From: Enchytraeus crypticus
Taxonomy: Eukaryota > Annelida > Clitellata > Enchytraeida > Enchytraeidae
Direction of reading: 5' to 3'
DNA length: 64,000 bases
Assembly: GCA_905160935.1 (NCBI GenBank)
Contig: CAJHZI010000737.1
Location: forward strand, 102,001-166,000
Every line of letters begins with the position of its first letter. Positions within the stretch are counted from its first letter, which is position 1. A program made the translations under genes and the position numbers. Below the pieces are notes generated by a model. The model had not been told where the DNA came from and did not search any database. It worked only from the letters and a program-made list of their open reading frames with translations. Shown here one piece after another: positions 14,401-29,753 of the stretch.

Positions 14401-16418
14401 CAAATTAGTTACAAAATCATCCAACATCCCAAGTCTCTGTCTTTCTCTTGCATTTTTCCTTTCATTTTTACTTCTATTACCTCTTTTGGAACACCATCCC
14501 CTCTCAGAACATGACTCATCCAGTTGTTCTTCCCCTTCCCTACGATATTTATCATTTGTGCCGACTCGTGTCAATCCTATTTATCACTACTTGTAAATAT
14601 TATGACGATGGCAAATTGTAAATAATTTGTTGGCTTACAAATTGCCTTAATACTTAAATGATATATTATAGGTTGATATAGGGAATAGGTTGGCTCACAG
14701 TTTGAGATGGTATGGGCATATTGTGAGAAAGGTAGACGAGGATGTAGTAAAGAGAGTTAGGAGAGAAGGGCTGGATGTTAAGCTAGAGAGAGGTAATTGA
14801 CGTGGGATGCGGTAATAAAAAAGGACATGAAAAATAGGGGATTGACTGTGAATATGGTGTGAATATGGTGTGGGACAGAGTGGACTGGAGAAAGTCTATT
14901 CTTATCCGACCCTGGTTAAACAGGGATTAAGGGAAGAAGATGATGATGATTATGACTTAAATGATGTATTATTAACCTACCTAATAAGCACACTGATTAA
15001 TTAGCAAACAGTTCCACACAGGTGTGCCCTACCTGGCCGGGAGAGATGACGTGATTGGCCTCAAACTGTATGGGGAACGTCACCCCGAGTTCAGACTGAA
15101 ACGAGGACATGGGGGACAGCGTACCACTGGTTAGAACCACGCTCCTAACTCCCTTACACATGTCCGTAAATGCCTGCAAAATACATACAGCGAGCGTTAA
15201 CTCCCCTACACATGTCCGTGAAAGCCAGCAAAATATATACAGCGGGCGTTAACTCTCTTGCACATGTCCGTAAATGACTGCAAAATACATACAGCGAGCA
15301 TTAACTCCCTTACACATGTCCATGAAAGCCTGCAAAATACATACAGCGAGCGTTAACTCCCCTACACATGTCCGTGAAAGCCTGCAAAATACAGCGAGCG
15401 TTAACTCCCTTACACATGTCCGGGAATGACTGCAAAAACATACAGCAAGAATATAATTCACATACACGTCCGCAGATGTCAGACACAGTGAGACTTAGTA
15501 ATACAGACAGACATGAGAGAGACACAGTGATACAGACAGACATAGACATACACAGTGATACAGACAGACATAGAGAGACTCAGTGATACAGAGAGACATA
15601 GAGAGACAGTGATACAGCCAGACAGACACAGTGATACAGACAGACACAGTGATACAGCCAGACATGGAGAGAGTCACTGATGCAGACAGACAGACACAGT
15701 GGTACAGACAGACATAGAGAGACGCACCACTGCAGGGTTCATACACCAGAAGTGTAGTACAAAGTTCCAGTCCATATGAGCCCCTCCCCGTCCCTTCTTT
15801 CTCTTATTCAGCCATCTCTCGTCCTAAAATTAATAAACACACAAATCCAATCAATATCTTCGTTACAGAAACATCCGGTACATGGTTACTAAATATCAGT
15901 TGCATCTTTACGAGAAATCAATCAGTAAATCTATCTTCTATCTATCTATATATAAAACAAAGTTGTGTTTGTAAGAGCGCTTATAACTCAAGAATAGCTG
16001 GACAGATTTTAATGATCTTGGACATTTTGGATTCGCCTCAAGCAGCCCCAACATAGTAGCAATAAAATATTTAAAAAACAATTGGATTTGGCCAAAAAAA
16101 GGTACAAATCAAAACACATCAAAATTATAACAAGCAGCCATCTGCCAAGTGACTTATATATCTAGATTACAATTTTCTATTACGATATGTTGACATCATC
16201 AATTTAACATTCGCTAACCGGAAGTGTCGATGGCTCAATGCTATAGGCGCTAGACTTTAGCTCATGTGGTCTAGGGTTCAATTCCCGCTCAAGTCACTTT
16301 AATTTTTTAAAGTCTGATAAATCCTATAAGTTTCTTAGGAATAATTTTTTAAACTTCTTTTAAATTTTAATATATATAACAAATTTTGTTTGTTTTATAT
16401 ATTTAGATAGATAGATAA

Positions 16419-16452
<34 letters not shown>

Positions 16453-16483
16453 TAGATAGATAGATAGAGAGACAGACAGATAC

Positions 16484-16516
<33 letters not shown>

Positions 16517-19500
16517 AAGACAGACAGACAGACAGGCACATTGTTGATAGGCGGTACGAAGTCCGCCAGGTCAGCTATTGAATCATAGAAATCACTCCAC
16601 CAGTCCATCACTGTCAGACCAGTAAGACATATTTAATTAAAAAACATCGACATATAAGAACAAAATGAATGCAGGGCATTCGTGTTACGTGACCATTACG
16701 AGTTACCGTTTTGCATTAACAACATGCAATGAAGTGAACTCAGACACTCACACTTATTTGATTCCTTTGATATTCCATCGTCTTGATAATAGCAACACTG
16801 CAACACAACATAATATCATACTATTGATTATAATAATAATAATAATAATGAATATAATAAACGAATTAGGCAGGAGAACCAGTGCCATTACAGGCTACCA
16901 GCGTGAAAAAGCCTTTCTATGGCAGCGCCTATCTATCGCACTCCAGCGCTTTAATGCTGTATGCATTCGTGGCACATTGGCGAATGCGGCCTCCCAGAGC
17001 GTAGAGGAACTATTTTAAATATTTTTCATCTTTCTTTTAATTAAAGTCTTTTTTATCTTATATTTTAGCCCAGGGCATTATACAGCCCAGGGCAATAATA
17101 ATAAAAAAATAATAATAATAATAATAACCTCCGACAATTTCCATAGCGGTGTCAGGTTTTCGAAACCGCTTTACAGGTTTCTGGAAGGTTATTATATATC
17201 CTTTCCAAGGTAAATCATATCTTTGCTATTGATAGCCCCAATCGGAAGCAAGTACTGATACACGATTAACCTTCCATGGGCCCAAGGGGATATCCATCAT
17301 TACTTGACTGACCTGGGGTTTGAACCCCGGCCGCTTCTATTCAAGGCGAACACAATTGATGACAATATCTGACAAACTTTAGATTGACTTACTAGATTTT
17401 TTTATTTGTTTTGGACCCTTTAGTCTTTTTCCTGTAGGCTTGGAATTAGTTAACTAATCACCCTTCCTCATCCAAGGAAAACGTCAGGAATATTATCTAA
17501 TAAATATAGTAAAGGTTTAACGACTGTTTCCTCATCCAAGGATGATGTCAGGGACGTCCCCACAGCACACATCGCTACAGATAAATTCACCCAGACCAAT
17601 CTGCAAAAGAGATGTGCTGAAGAGAAATAATATCCTAGACGAAAGCGGTGAACAAAAAAAGTTAAGGATAGAAACAATGTGTCTATGGTGGGAAGAGATA
17701 TTATGTCTTAAGTTTTCCAGAGAGAGTTGAACGAGAAGAACAAGAGCGAAGATTAGTACGTAAAGAGTTCCAGATCGTGTATGCTGCATAAGAGAAAGAA
17801 AATGAACGTCTGCCCAATGATGAGAGAATATTTGGCGCAAAGAGAAGATTAGAATCGGTGGAACTTTCTCTGTCTCTACAGGAGGAAATAGAGAATGACA
17901 TCGGGGATATCATCTTTGGAGAAGGAAAGCAAGAATGATATCTATAAAAGCATCCATGATAATTAATCAATAGAACAATTAGCTCAAGAATTGTTTAGTT
18001 TGTCACCGATAATCATCCACCGCACTGAACTTCTCTCTGATGATGAAATCAAGGATGAGAAATAGTCCGTCGAGCGTCTTAGCAGCGGAGGATTTCAGTT
18101 TCAATTCTGAGCCGCTCTTGTTCTTGCCACGAGCCTGCGGTTTTGCAGAGTCATTCTCTTCTGCCATCACTTTGTTATAGCATTCCTGTGATAAAAGAAA
18201 TATAAAAATAATTAAAAGCAAAAAGCTGGTAAAGCTAATGTTAAAGTCAGTTTCCTCACTCAAAAGCGATGTCAGTGAAGGGCGAGCCTAGGATTTGAAC
18301 ATGCACATACTGATCCGCGGTCGAATATCTCACCAACATCACCACTGACGGACTGGCGACATAGCCACTGGTTTATTGTAAATATAATTAAAATAAGATA
18401 TAAAATAATACATGAGCAAATTATTAAATCACTCATCCGTTAAGTCATACAGCGAGATGCGAATTATCTACATTTTTTTAACTACTGTTTTTCGGCTGCC
18501 TAAACAGCCTTATAATAGAGAAAACTGCGAAGATTAATCAAATTCCATATACCATCAAAAAGAAATAAATTAAAGTAAAAAAATCAGAGAAAGCCAGTGC
18601 ATTCACATTAGGATACATACAACTGACACTAATGAAGCATTCATTTATTACCAGGTAAAAGCGCAGAAAATGTATCTCTAAATCTTAGCTTTTAAGCCGA
18701 ATCTATTCTGACCTTTTACGTCGCATGATAAAAATTGATAAACAATTTCTATGACTATCCATCGCCATTTATAGAAATAATTTACTCCAAAATTGACTAC
18801 AAGTAAATAATCTTACTTTGAGTTCTTTGAATTTCTCTTCTGATAATCCAATCATATTAAAGTGAGCGATAATATCAGGACCAGCAAGAACTTTCTGGGC
18901 CGAGCTGAAGCCGTTCTGAGCTAACCCCTCCTCCTTATACATGTCAATCATCTGACTGAGGCCAGCACACTGCAATCAATCAAACAAATAACCCTGCCTC
19001 TTTATACATGTCAATCATCTGACTGAGGCTAGCACACTACAATCAATCAAACAGATAACCCCGCCTCCTTATACATGTCTGACAAATCTGACTGAGGCTA
19101 GCACACTACAATCAATCAAATAGATAACCCCGCCTCCTTATACATGTCGATCATCTGTCTGAAATTAACACACTAAAATCAATCAATAAGATAACCCTGC
19201 CTCCTTATAGGTGTAAATCATATGACTGAGGCTAGCATACTACAATCAGTCAATCAATCAATCAATCAATACCGGATTTAACTAAATTACATTACAATTA
19301 ATCAATCAATTAATATCACAATTACTTATCTGCAGCTGCGCTTCAATCAGTCAATCAACACCAGATCTACCTATAGTTTGCAATGAAACATTTAGAATTT
19401 AACGCGTGCAAAACAGCGTAACATAAGTCATCACTAGTAAATCTTAAAGTGACGTAAGCTTGCAATAGTCGCAGTAAGTTATTTCTGATTTGTTCACAAA

Positions 19501-22500
19501 TTGAGATGTGCACAGTTATTTAACGCATTCAGATGTTCATAGTTTGCTTACAACTTTGAACATCAGTTGCAATTTCTTAACAATTGCTTAGTTCCAGAAT
19601 ATTAGAGTAACAGAAGTAAAAGATCATTTCCAAGCTTACAAATCCAGCACAGTTGTTAGTTTGCTTATACAGAGCTTTCAAAATTGAAACCTTACAGAAA
19701 AGACGACACTTACAAACAACCTGAGTGCTTCGTAGTCACTGCCGTTCTTCTTTGCATCAACTGCAATTCACAATAACATTATTCATCAGCAGATCAAGAA
19801 AACAAAACAAAACTCAACTAATGAAGGAATCACTGCAATGATCGTCAAATATGAACCTAAGTTATCCACGTCAAGCCCAATGCTGCCAGGATTGAATAAA
19901 ACCTCAAGGGTGTTGGAAGGTTATTCTTAAATCTGTGCTAGCAGCAATCAATGTGCCATCAAAAGGCAATGATAACTAATAACCAGGGATGATGTCAGGG
20001 ATGACGTCCCTGACACCATCCCTGGATGAGGAAACGGACGTTAAACCTTTTATTATTATTATAACCACGAAATGCTCGAGTAAACAATGAAAGCTAAAAA
20101 ACAGCAATTAACCACGGAAATTCATTAGAAAGTGAAGTAAAGTAAACAAGCATTAGACTGAAATGATCAACTATGTTGATATCTATCACTTTTAATACCA
20201 CATATCTAAACCGTTACGCAATTTAGTCCATTTTTCATATAACCAGTCCAATGAATGTCCGAGATTTTGCTCTCAGATCAACGCGGCTGGGATTCGAACC
20301 CATGAGGGTTCAATTCACCTCAAGATTTGTTACTTAAAACTTCATGACGTTACCCCTATGCTGTTTGGACATTAGGTGCAAGATATAACTCTAACTAACG
20401 AACAAAATTTTTTAAACAATTTATTACCAGGCTACACAAATAATCCTAGACAGCTCAGCCCGAGGCTGCAGCCAGTTTCACTGATTAAAGGGGTTAAATG
20501 TGATGAGTGGATCCAGAATTTTAACTGAGAACATATTGATCTGCAATTGAACTTCTAGTTAGTGTTGTAAAGGTCCTTCTCTTGGTCTAAGTGCTAAATT
20601 TTGTTTCTAGCCATTCTCTGGCATAGATAGGCTTGGTAACTTGGTTTTAACCATTTACAGAAAATATTTAGCCTTAATTTGGAATATTAAGGCCTTATAT
20701 ATGATAGCGATCAAATCTAATGCTTTTCATTAATCCAATGCTAAAGTTTATATCCGCCATGTTGTGCTCGGGTGTGGTTGAACCACTGCAGAATAGGGCA
20801 ACTGCAAACAATCTGTCGTGTGTACGTAAGAGGCAACTAAGGCAGGAGCTGAGGATGGCAAGAGGGGACCCACCTCACCATGAAATATTTTCCCCCAGGG
20901 TTAAATGGTAATTAATCCATCTAACTGAGGAAGGCAACGGGAAACCACTTCAGAAGCCACACTTTTCCCAAGCTATAGGTTACATAAGGTATGGATAAGG
21001 CATAGACTTTGTGAGGGATTAACTTGTTGATCTGAGGAGTGCTCTTATGGAGCGAGCTAGCAGACTTTGAGAATGAATATGTACCTTGAACCTGCCACTT
21101 GGCAGAGAGAGAGAAGAGATAGAGAGAGATTGTGTGAGATAGGGAAAAGAGAGGGTAGGAAAGAGAGAGAGAGATTGTGTGGGATAGAGAGAAGAGATAG
21201 ATTGTGTGACATAAATAGAAGAGAGAGAGAAAGAAAGAGAGAGAGAGAGGGAGACAGTAAAAGACACAGACAAGCAGAGAGATTCTCAACCCATGAGCTG
21301 TAGAGCATTGATGCAGTCAATCAGCTGTGATTGACTGACACTCAGGCTGGCCGCCTCTCTTGAAGAGTCCTCAATGTTGTGAGCCTCGTCAAATATAACA
21401 ATATGTCCCGCTAGCCTTATCTCCATCTACAACAATCAATCTATAAATATAACAATCTGTCCCACTAGCCTTATCTCCATCTACAACAATCAATCTATAA
21501 ATATAACAATCTGTCCCGCTAGCCTTATCTCCATCTACAACAATCAATCTATAAATATAACAACCTGTCCCGCTAGCCTTATCTCCATCTACTACAATCA
21601 ACCTATTCATTTAGAAGCTTATCTCCACTTACAACAGTCAATCCATTCATTTAGAGGCTTATCTCCACTTACAACAATCAATCCATTCATTTAGAGGCTT
21701 ATCTCCATCTACAACAATCAATCTATTCATTTAGAAAATTAACCATCAATATAAAGACCAATAAATCATGTCTTTCATCATCATCATCATCATCTTCTTC
21801 TCCATCTTCTTCATCATCCTCATCACCAGCAACATCATCATCGCTATCATTATCATCATCATCATCGTCGTCGTCATACCTTGAATCCCAGTTTAACTTG
21901 GATCAGGATAAAAATAAAAACTTTTCCATTCATTTTAGAAAATTTTGTATCAATTTCAGGAACCTATAGAAGCTCACCACAAGAATGCCCTTTCTGACGT
22001 TGGTTTGAATCTCTTTGTCGCCATTAACGACACGTGCAGTCCACGATTGGTCTATTCTTCAGCAACCCGGCCCACAACTCGGGTCAAATAAATCAATAAA
22101 TCATGTCATAGCACTAACTTATCCTTCTAGTATATCTTGAAACAATTAATCAAGCAAATCCAACCATCAATCAAGCAACTATTTCTGAAATAAATCAACA
22201 AGTAATGTCTTAATGGCTTGATCTCAAATACTATCAGTCAATAAACAATTCTAAATTAATAAACAATTCAAACAATCAATAAACAAATTTAAAAAATCCT
22301 AAATCAATAAACAATGCGGTATACGTGAGAGAGATTATACGAAATATGTACACCACACGCACACAGACAAAATTATACAGAGAGTACATACACTATTTCT
22401 GATTGCTGGATCAATGAGATAGTTGTATGGACAGAAAACTATCTCAGCCGTTTCTCTTAACTGTCTTGCTCCAAAATACGGACACCCCTATAAATACACA

Positions 22501-24740
22501 TATAACAAAAATAAAAACGTTTATCAGTCCAATTACCCGGTAGCGACCTAATAATACGACACATCATTAATGATAATAATAATAGTAATAAAAAATAAAA
22601 ATTTCATCTTCATTTCTTCATCAGAAAAAGACAGCAGACTTTGCAAGTTGCAATGTACACTATACAGTCAACATCATTTCTCTCCTTCAAGAATGTCATC
22701 AAAACCGCATAATATATACCAAAATTTCTACAGACTTAGCATTTTCGTGATAACGATTTCATTAAACAAAGACAGTTCAAGGATCAATTCAGTGTAAGCC
22801 ACTTTATCAATCAATGAATCAATCGATTATAAACTTCATCATGCCTCTATCAACACCTAGCAAACGGGTAAGATAGTCCTACATATTTGTAAAATTTTTT
22901 TTACACAAATCTAATATTATGAATTGGTTAAAAAGCCGATAAAGCTAAAGTTAACGTCAGTTTCCTCAATCGAAAGCGATGTCAGTGACGGGCGAGCCCA
23001 AGATTTGTACCCTGCACATACTGATCCGCGGTGGAATATCTTAACTGACTTTGCCACTGGCTCTAGTCAATGGTACAATTTTATACATTGTACACACATG
23101 TACACAATGTTGTGTATCATACACATTTTAACCAGAAACTGCTAGGCTGCACGTTCTGCCATATAAATATAAATCTATAAAAACATACAAGCAGACAGTG
23201 AATTACAGATAAGACATTCAGAGTAAAACTTAGTACGACAGACAGATATAAGGAATGAAATTACAAAGACAGGCATACTGAGAGATTACTACAGGAGAAT
23301 ACTGATGATGCTTCAGCAGTACAGACCAACAGTGAGATAGAAGAACAGAAAGCCAGACATTTCAGCGGGGAGAATGAGAGAAATAGACAAACCTTGTGTT
23401 TCTTACCGAACCTAACGAGGTCTTCGATGTCCCAGGCCCCGCTCAAACCCTTACTCTCCACACTCTCATGAGTGTAAACTCTCCGCACTCTGTCGAAATA
23501 GTGACAGCCTGAGCCCTGCAATCAATCAATCAGTCAATCAATCAATCAATCAATCAATTAAAAGAGTAAAGCACGGCCCACAATAAACCATTCTAAACCA
23601 TATGTAGAGTATTATCATGGCATAATCTCTCACTCTAGTGATTGCCTGAGCCCTGCAATCAATCAATCAATCAATAAATCATCTAAAGAGTAAGGCACGG
23701 CCCCGCAGTAAACCATTCTAAACCATATCTAGAGTATTATAATGGCATACCCTCTCACTATAGACCTTGCCTGATATCTGAAATCAATCGATTGCTTTAC
23801 GAGTAAACTGGTCCATCAATAAATTACCATAAACACTATGCTGCCATTTGCAATATTTATTACTTCTAGTATATGTAGGTCATTTCTTATCTTATGTCCG
23901 GGAACTGAAGAATAGACCAACCGTAAACTGCACATGCCATAAGAGGCGGTTAAGCAAGAACTGAAGAAGGCAACGAGAAACAACCACAGAAGTCATATTT
24001 TTCCAAAGCTATAGACTACATAAGGTATGAATAAGGCAGTATTTTGCGAATGGATTAATTTGTAGCTCTATGGAGCACTCTATATCTATATTATCTAACA
24101 TGCAAGTCAATTACCACGCCTGATTCATGCGGAGATGTTAGTAATTAAAAAATAAATGTTTGTTTCATAAACTGGAATTTGCCAGAACATAATAGCGAAA
24201 TCAAAAAACCTTTAAAGCTGCATTCATAAAAGTAATTGCCAATTTTCAACACGTTAATCAGAACATAAAATATAGCTAAACTTTTCATTTTACCAATTAT
24301 AGTACGTTATTGAATGCATGTATTTTACAGAAAAAAACATGTTTAATATTATACAATTAAGTGATTGTTACACTGTCCATATAATGAGTGCATAACATAA
24401 TAGAGTGAGATATCAATATGGAAGAGAAGTTCTTACATCTAGAAGATTCTTGCATTCTTCCGCTTTATTGGAATTAGTGGAGACGTCAGGATGAATACAG
24501 GTATGCTCTCTACTGGACAGGATAGTCATTCTATTTAAAAATATCAATCATACATATCTAATCTTATATACATATCCAATCATACATGTACATACATATC
24601 CAATCATACATATATCTAATCGTATATACATATCCAATCATACATACATATCCAATCATACACATCAAATCATTCATGCATATCCAATCATACATATATA
24701 TCCAATCATACATACATATCCAATCACATATATATATATA

Positions 24741-24821
<81 letters not shown>

Positions 24822-27398
24822 AATCATACATACATATCCAATCTTACATATCTAACCATACATAATCCAATCATACATATACATCCAATCAATACATCCA
24901 ATTAATACATAATAATAACACGCATTATAAATGATCAACTATGTTGATATCTATCAATTTTAATGCCAGTTGTCAAAACTGCAAGGTAATCTAGTCCATC
25001 TAATAATATAGTGGTTACTGTAAAAAATAAATTAAATAAAAACTACAATGACAATTCAATTGTGCAAACATCCTGATAAAAGGCACTTTTTCAATGGTTC
25101 TACAGTACTATTTTAACATTAAATTTTTAAAACCCTATGTAATTTCCATTGGATCAATAATTTCCAAAACTGATGCACAATGGCCGTTAATTAATTAAAA
25201 CTAACAATAATACAATATAAACGTCCCTGACATCATCCTAGTATGAGGAAACGGACGTTACACCTTTATTTTTTATTATTATTTTTTTTAATTATTATTA
25301 TTAAACAAACCTCTTATTCTTGTAAGCTGTTCTACCAAACTCTCTGATAATCTGAGCCACCTGCTTGTGTGTTCTGGTTCCAAAGTAGATCCTTGGCACT
25401 CTGTAACAATATCAATGTATCCATGATGACAGTGAGCAAATATTAAAGGTAGTATAAGCATTTAGATTCTCTTTTTAACGTTATACAGCTATATAAGAAA
25501 GGAAAATTGAATTATTTGCTGAAAACACTCGGTTGGGAAGTACTTAGTGTATTTTACGAATATTAATTGAATTAATGTATTACGTTGCTAAATCAGCGAC
25601 ATATTTCCCAACGTTAAATCAATGAAAATAATGTGTCTAACATAATATATTCAATAAATTTGCAAGCTTTGAGGCATAAATAGACAAATTGACGGGCAAT
25701 TAAACGAGAACATCAGAATCATAATCGCTGAGAGAACGAGAAAATGCACATGAGAAACTGCAAACAAAGCAATTATATCAAGATATAAAGTTAAAAAAGA
25801 AGGATTACTGAGCAGAAAGGGAAAGTGAGAGAAAGAGAGAGAGCGAAAGAGAGAGAAATAGAAAAAGAGACATGAAGAGAGAGGTTAACATTGAGTGGAA
25901 GGTGTAGACAAAAAATGAACAAGGAGAAAAATCTTAAACAATACGCTGAGTAGAATCTATGTGACGAAGAGCCGCGACAAACTTTTTCTTGTTCTTAGTC
26001 TGACCAGATTCAGCACAACACTGACAGTCAGCGTTGAACTCATCATCGGCACGAGGATCATTTAACTCCATGGTCCAAGAGGAGGCCCCTCCTTCCTCTG
26101 CTGCAGTGGAAGAGTTGAGCTCCGTAGCATTATCATCCTCATACCTAATTGTTATGCTTTCTCCTCTGGAATTTCTCTGCATTAATTAATCAATTCTGCC
26201 ATGATATCTATAGTGTCTCGTTTGAATGCTACAGAAGCATCAATCAGTTAGCTTTATATAGCCAATAGCCAAATCTTTTCAATTTTATTTTCAAACGTTA
26301 ATCCTTCAATTTATTTATTTAGTATTTCTAAAAGTCACTATATTACAAAGTTATGACATCATACCTAACTGAGGAAGGCAACGGGAAACCACCTCAGAAG
26401 CCATATTTTTCCCAAACTATAGACTACATAAAGTATTAAAAAGGTATAGACTTCATGAAGGAATTAACTTGTTGATCTAAGGAGTGCTCTTATGGAGCGA
26501 GAAAACAGACTTTGAGTATGAATATGTACCTTGAACCTGCCACTTGGCAGTGCACTGAAGAAGAAGATGACATCATAAAATCGGCAATGAAGAAATGAAA
26601 TTAACCTAGCAGCAGAATACCACAACTAAGCAGAATACTAAATCTTTCTCTATAAAGCCACAAAAATTATGTAATTTATATGAAGGTCAATATAAGCTGA
26701 GCTTAAATTAAATCATTAATTGTCAAAACCTCTTTCCACTCAGCCAGTAATTGACAGGAAGACAGTAATATGATTTATGTTGAATATCTACTACCTAGTC
26801 AAAAGTGAGACATTTATAAATATAGGTGTGGTCAAAGACTGAGAGGTTATTCTAAAATCCACTTACAATAGCATAACAAGGTCAATTGCATAGCAAGGTC
26901 TAGGCTAAGAGTTTTCTTTATACATCTGAATCTAAAGATAAAGCAAAACCTAACATTAGCTTCCTGTTTGCTAGCATGTCAGTGACGGGAAGAGCACTGA
27001 ATTTGAACCTGCATCTACTGATCCACTGTCAAGAAACTCATCAACAAGCCACTGACTCCAGCTCATAAGTTCCATAAGTTGCTATGTAAGAAACAATATT
27101 ACCGCTAACTACAGTATTTTTAGCATCTACAGATCGGAGCGCTGTCAAACAATATGTTAACAAGTCACAGGCTCATCTGATACTACAAGTGATTGTGATG
27201 GTATCCACAACAGACCTTCTTAGACTGCCTCACAGCAGATTTGAACTGCCTACTGTTGACTTGTTTGAAATCATCATCATCACTATCAACTGAAATAGAC
27301 ATTTTTTAACACAATCAGCAACACCATAGTCAATGAGAGTATACAGAAGATAATTATTTAAAAGACTTTATATATATTATAAAATATAATATAAAAAG

Positions 27399-27450
<52 letters not shown>

Positions 27451-27494
27451 AATATAATATAAAAAGTATAAATATATATATATATATATATATG

Positions 27495-27540
<46 letters not shown>

Positions 27541-29721
27541 ATATGTATATATTATACATATATTAAAAAAAGAAACAACAGAAAAAGGGCTTGATTTATA
27601 TATAATACAAGTAACATTTCCAAAATCAGCAGAGGATTTCTTAGTGAGAATATAAACTGTTAGATAGACAAATAGCATAACACAAACTGCTGTTTTAGAT
27701 TCGTAATAAACGACAGCAGTCACAAACAGAATAACAATTTCACTTTAAACAACAATTGCAGTGCAATAAATCATCCAAGACTGAACGGTGACTGAATCAA
27801 GACAACAACAACAACACAACTATACAGGATGCATGGGTTATGTCCTTCTTGTCCTCTATGCAGAAAAATTAGTTCAATTACAAATTTAAAATTATAAAAT
27901 TCTATGACAGATATAACCCTTAAAGGTCTTGTTTCAGCTAATCTGCAATCAACGGTCATAGCACATTTTCAATAGATGAAATATTATTTAAATAAATATT
28001 TCACAAAGAAATTTGCAAACCAACTATCTTAGCTTTAAATTAATTAATGCAACTATATTTAAAATCTACTTTAGAAGGGATTAAATAATAATTAATAAAA
28101 TAAAATTTTGAGAAATAAAGTAACACACCTACTATTATAGATCTGGAAGTCTCTTCAACTTCAGCTGCTTTGTTATCAGTTTTAGAAGCACTAGAAGACT
28201 CGGACGTTTCAGTACTTCTATTCTCAGCAGTTTTGGCAGCTCTGTTGAGATTTTCTTGCCGTGGGACATGGCAACAACATTCACAGTCAGTCGTCTCTAT
28301 GAAAAATAAAAAAATTAAAATGACCATATCTAGAACAAGAGCTATATCCCCTGAAACCTAATAAGATTGCAATACGGGACGACAGGCTGAGCCTAGTTTA
28401 TTAAAAGTTTAGCTAATTATAATAGTTTAAATATTTCAGCATTAGGATATATCCAAACGCTGAAATGTATACATTGCGCAGAAGACAAATGTCATTCATC
28501 AATAGATATCAGTGTAAGAATGTAAGGATAAAATGTTACAAAAAAGATATTTGATTCAGTTTGAGAGATTGTAAAGAAGGCCATCTAGTTGGCTGATTGC
28601 TACAAGACTTGGATACCTATGTGGTAACTCTACGGACTTACAATCACCAAGATTCTCTAGAAAGTATATAAATCAAAGGATATTGCAATTGACATTCATC
28701 ATTCTAAGCAAATGGCTGGATGATTTCTACACTAAATACATGTGCTATTGCTAATCCTAGCTGAAAATTCATAATCCAAATTAGCCATTCATAACCCTAA
28801 TAGACTCTCTATTACACTTAATAACCTGCTTTGATCCGTGCTATTCAATGTTATGGTACATATTTCATTTTCAAGAGGTTTACAATATTTACGGATTTAC
28901 CAATTTACATTGATGAAGAACAAAAACTATTTATTTCATTCACATTCCAAACTGGGGGTGGAAAAAAATTCAGATGGGCTAGAGCCAATGGCAATGTCGG
29001 TAAGACATTCAACAGCAGATCGGTATGTACGGGGTTCAAATCCTGGGCTGGCCCGTCACTGACATTGCTTTTGAATGAGGTAACTGACGTTAACATTAGC
29101 TTTACCAGCTTTCTTCCAGTTCTGCTTCGTTGAAGGCTCCTTCATCCTAGTTCATATTATTAATTTCATTTTGTTTCCACTATTTAAAAATCTGCTTATT
29201 ATATAGATGCAAGGTCTGATTTCAACCATATCAGAATTAAGATTGAAAATAAAACTTTGTTTTTACATTGATATAATAATTCAACCATTTTACAGTATTT
29301 TTAAAAGAGTTCTAATAAATTGTACACTAGTGTACACTTCATTTCACAACTACCTGGTCCCCAAAAACAATATAATTATTAAATGTTAAAAACAAAATAT
29401 ATGAAACTAACTTTTTTGCTTTTCTTCTTTCTTTATTTTATCTGCAAAATAACAAATTAGACAATTAAAACAGCACAATATTTACTAGGCTATAATAATT
29501 TATCAGTCTGCTGCAGATAAAATATAAATTAATTATTGGCTGATTGACTAATTAACTAACTGTTATAACAACAAAGTAAGTAATAGTACAACTGAGTAGA
29601 TTCAAAACAAACCTGATTCGGCAGATTGCCAGGCAAGTGCACTACAGAGCAATGCTAAGCTCTTTCCAGTTCCTGTTGGACTCTCCAGCAGACAGTTCTC
29701 CTGCCGCTGCAGACCCTTCAG

Positions 29722-29753
<32 letters not shown>

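Noticed and set aside
16210-16305. Candidate tRNA gene
   Set aside because: A and B boxes are present, but acceptor and T stems do not pair; treated as a SINE-type fragment.
16540-16610. Doubt that the [14 protein letters not shown] block is a helicase exon
   Set aside because: It first seemed out of phase after exon 14, but the 44-nt microexon at 16797-16754 restores the frame, so I kept it as exon 16.
20921-21320. Ser/Leu-rich minus-strand readings and an Arg/Glu-rich plus-strand reading
   Set aside because: Translation of a GA/CT-rich run at the end of a family G repeat; codon content is repeat-driven.
23520-23560. CRISPR-like regular spacing of 'caatcaat' repeats
   Set aside because: It is a simple tetranucleotide run with no spacers, in an animal intron.
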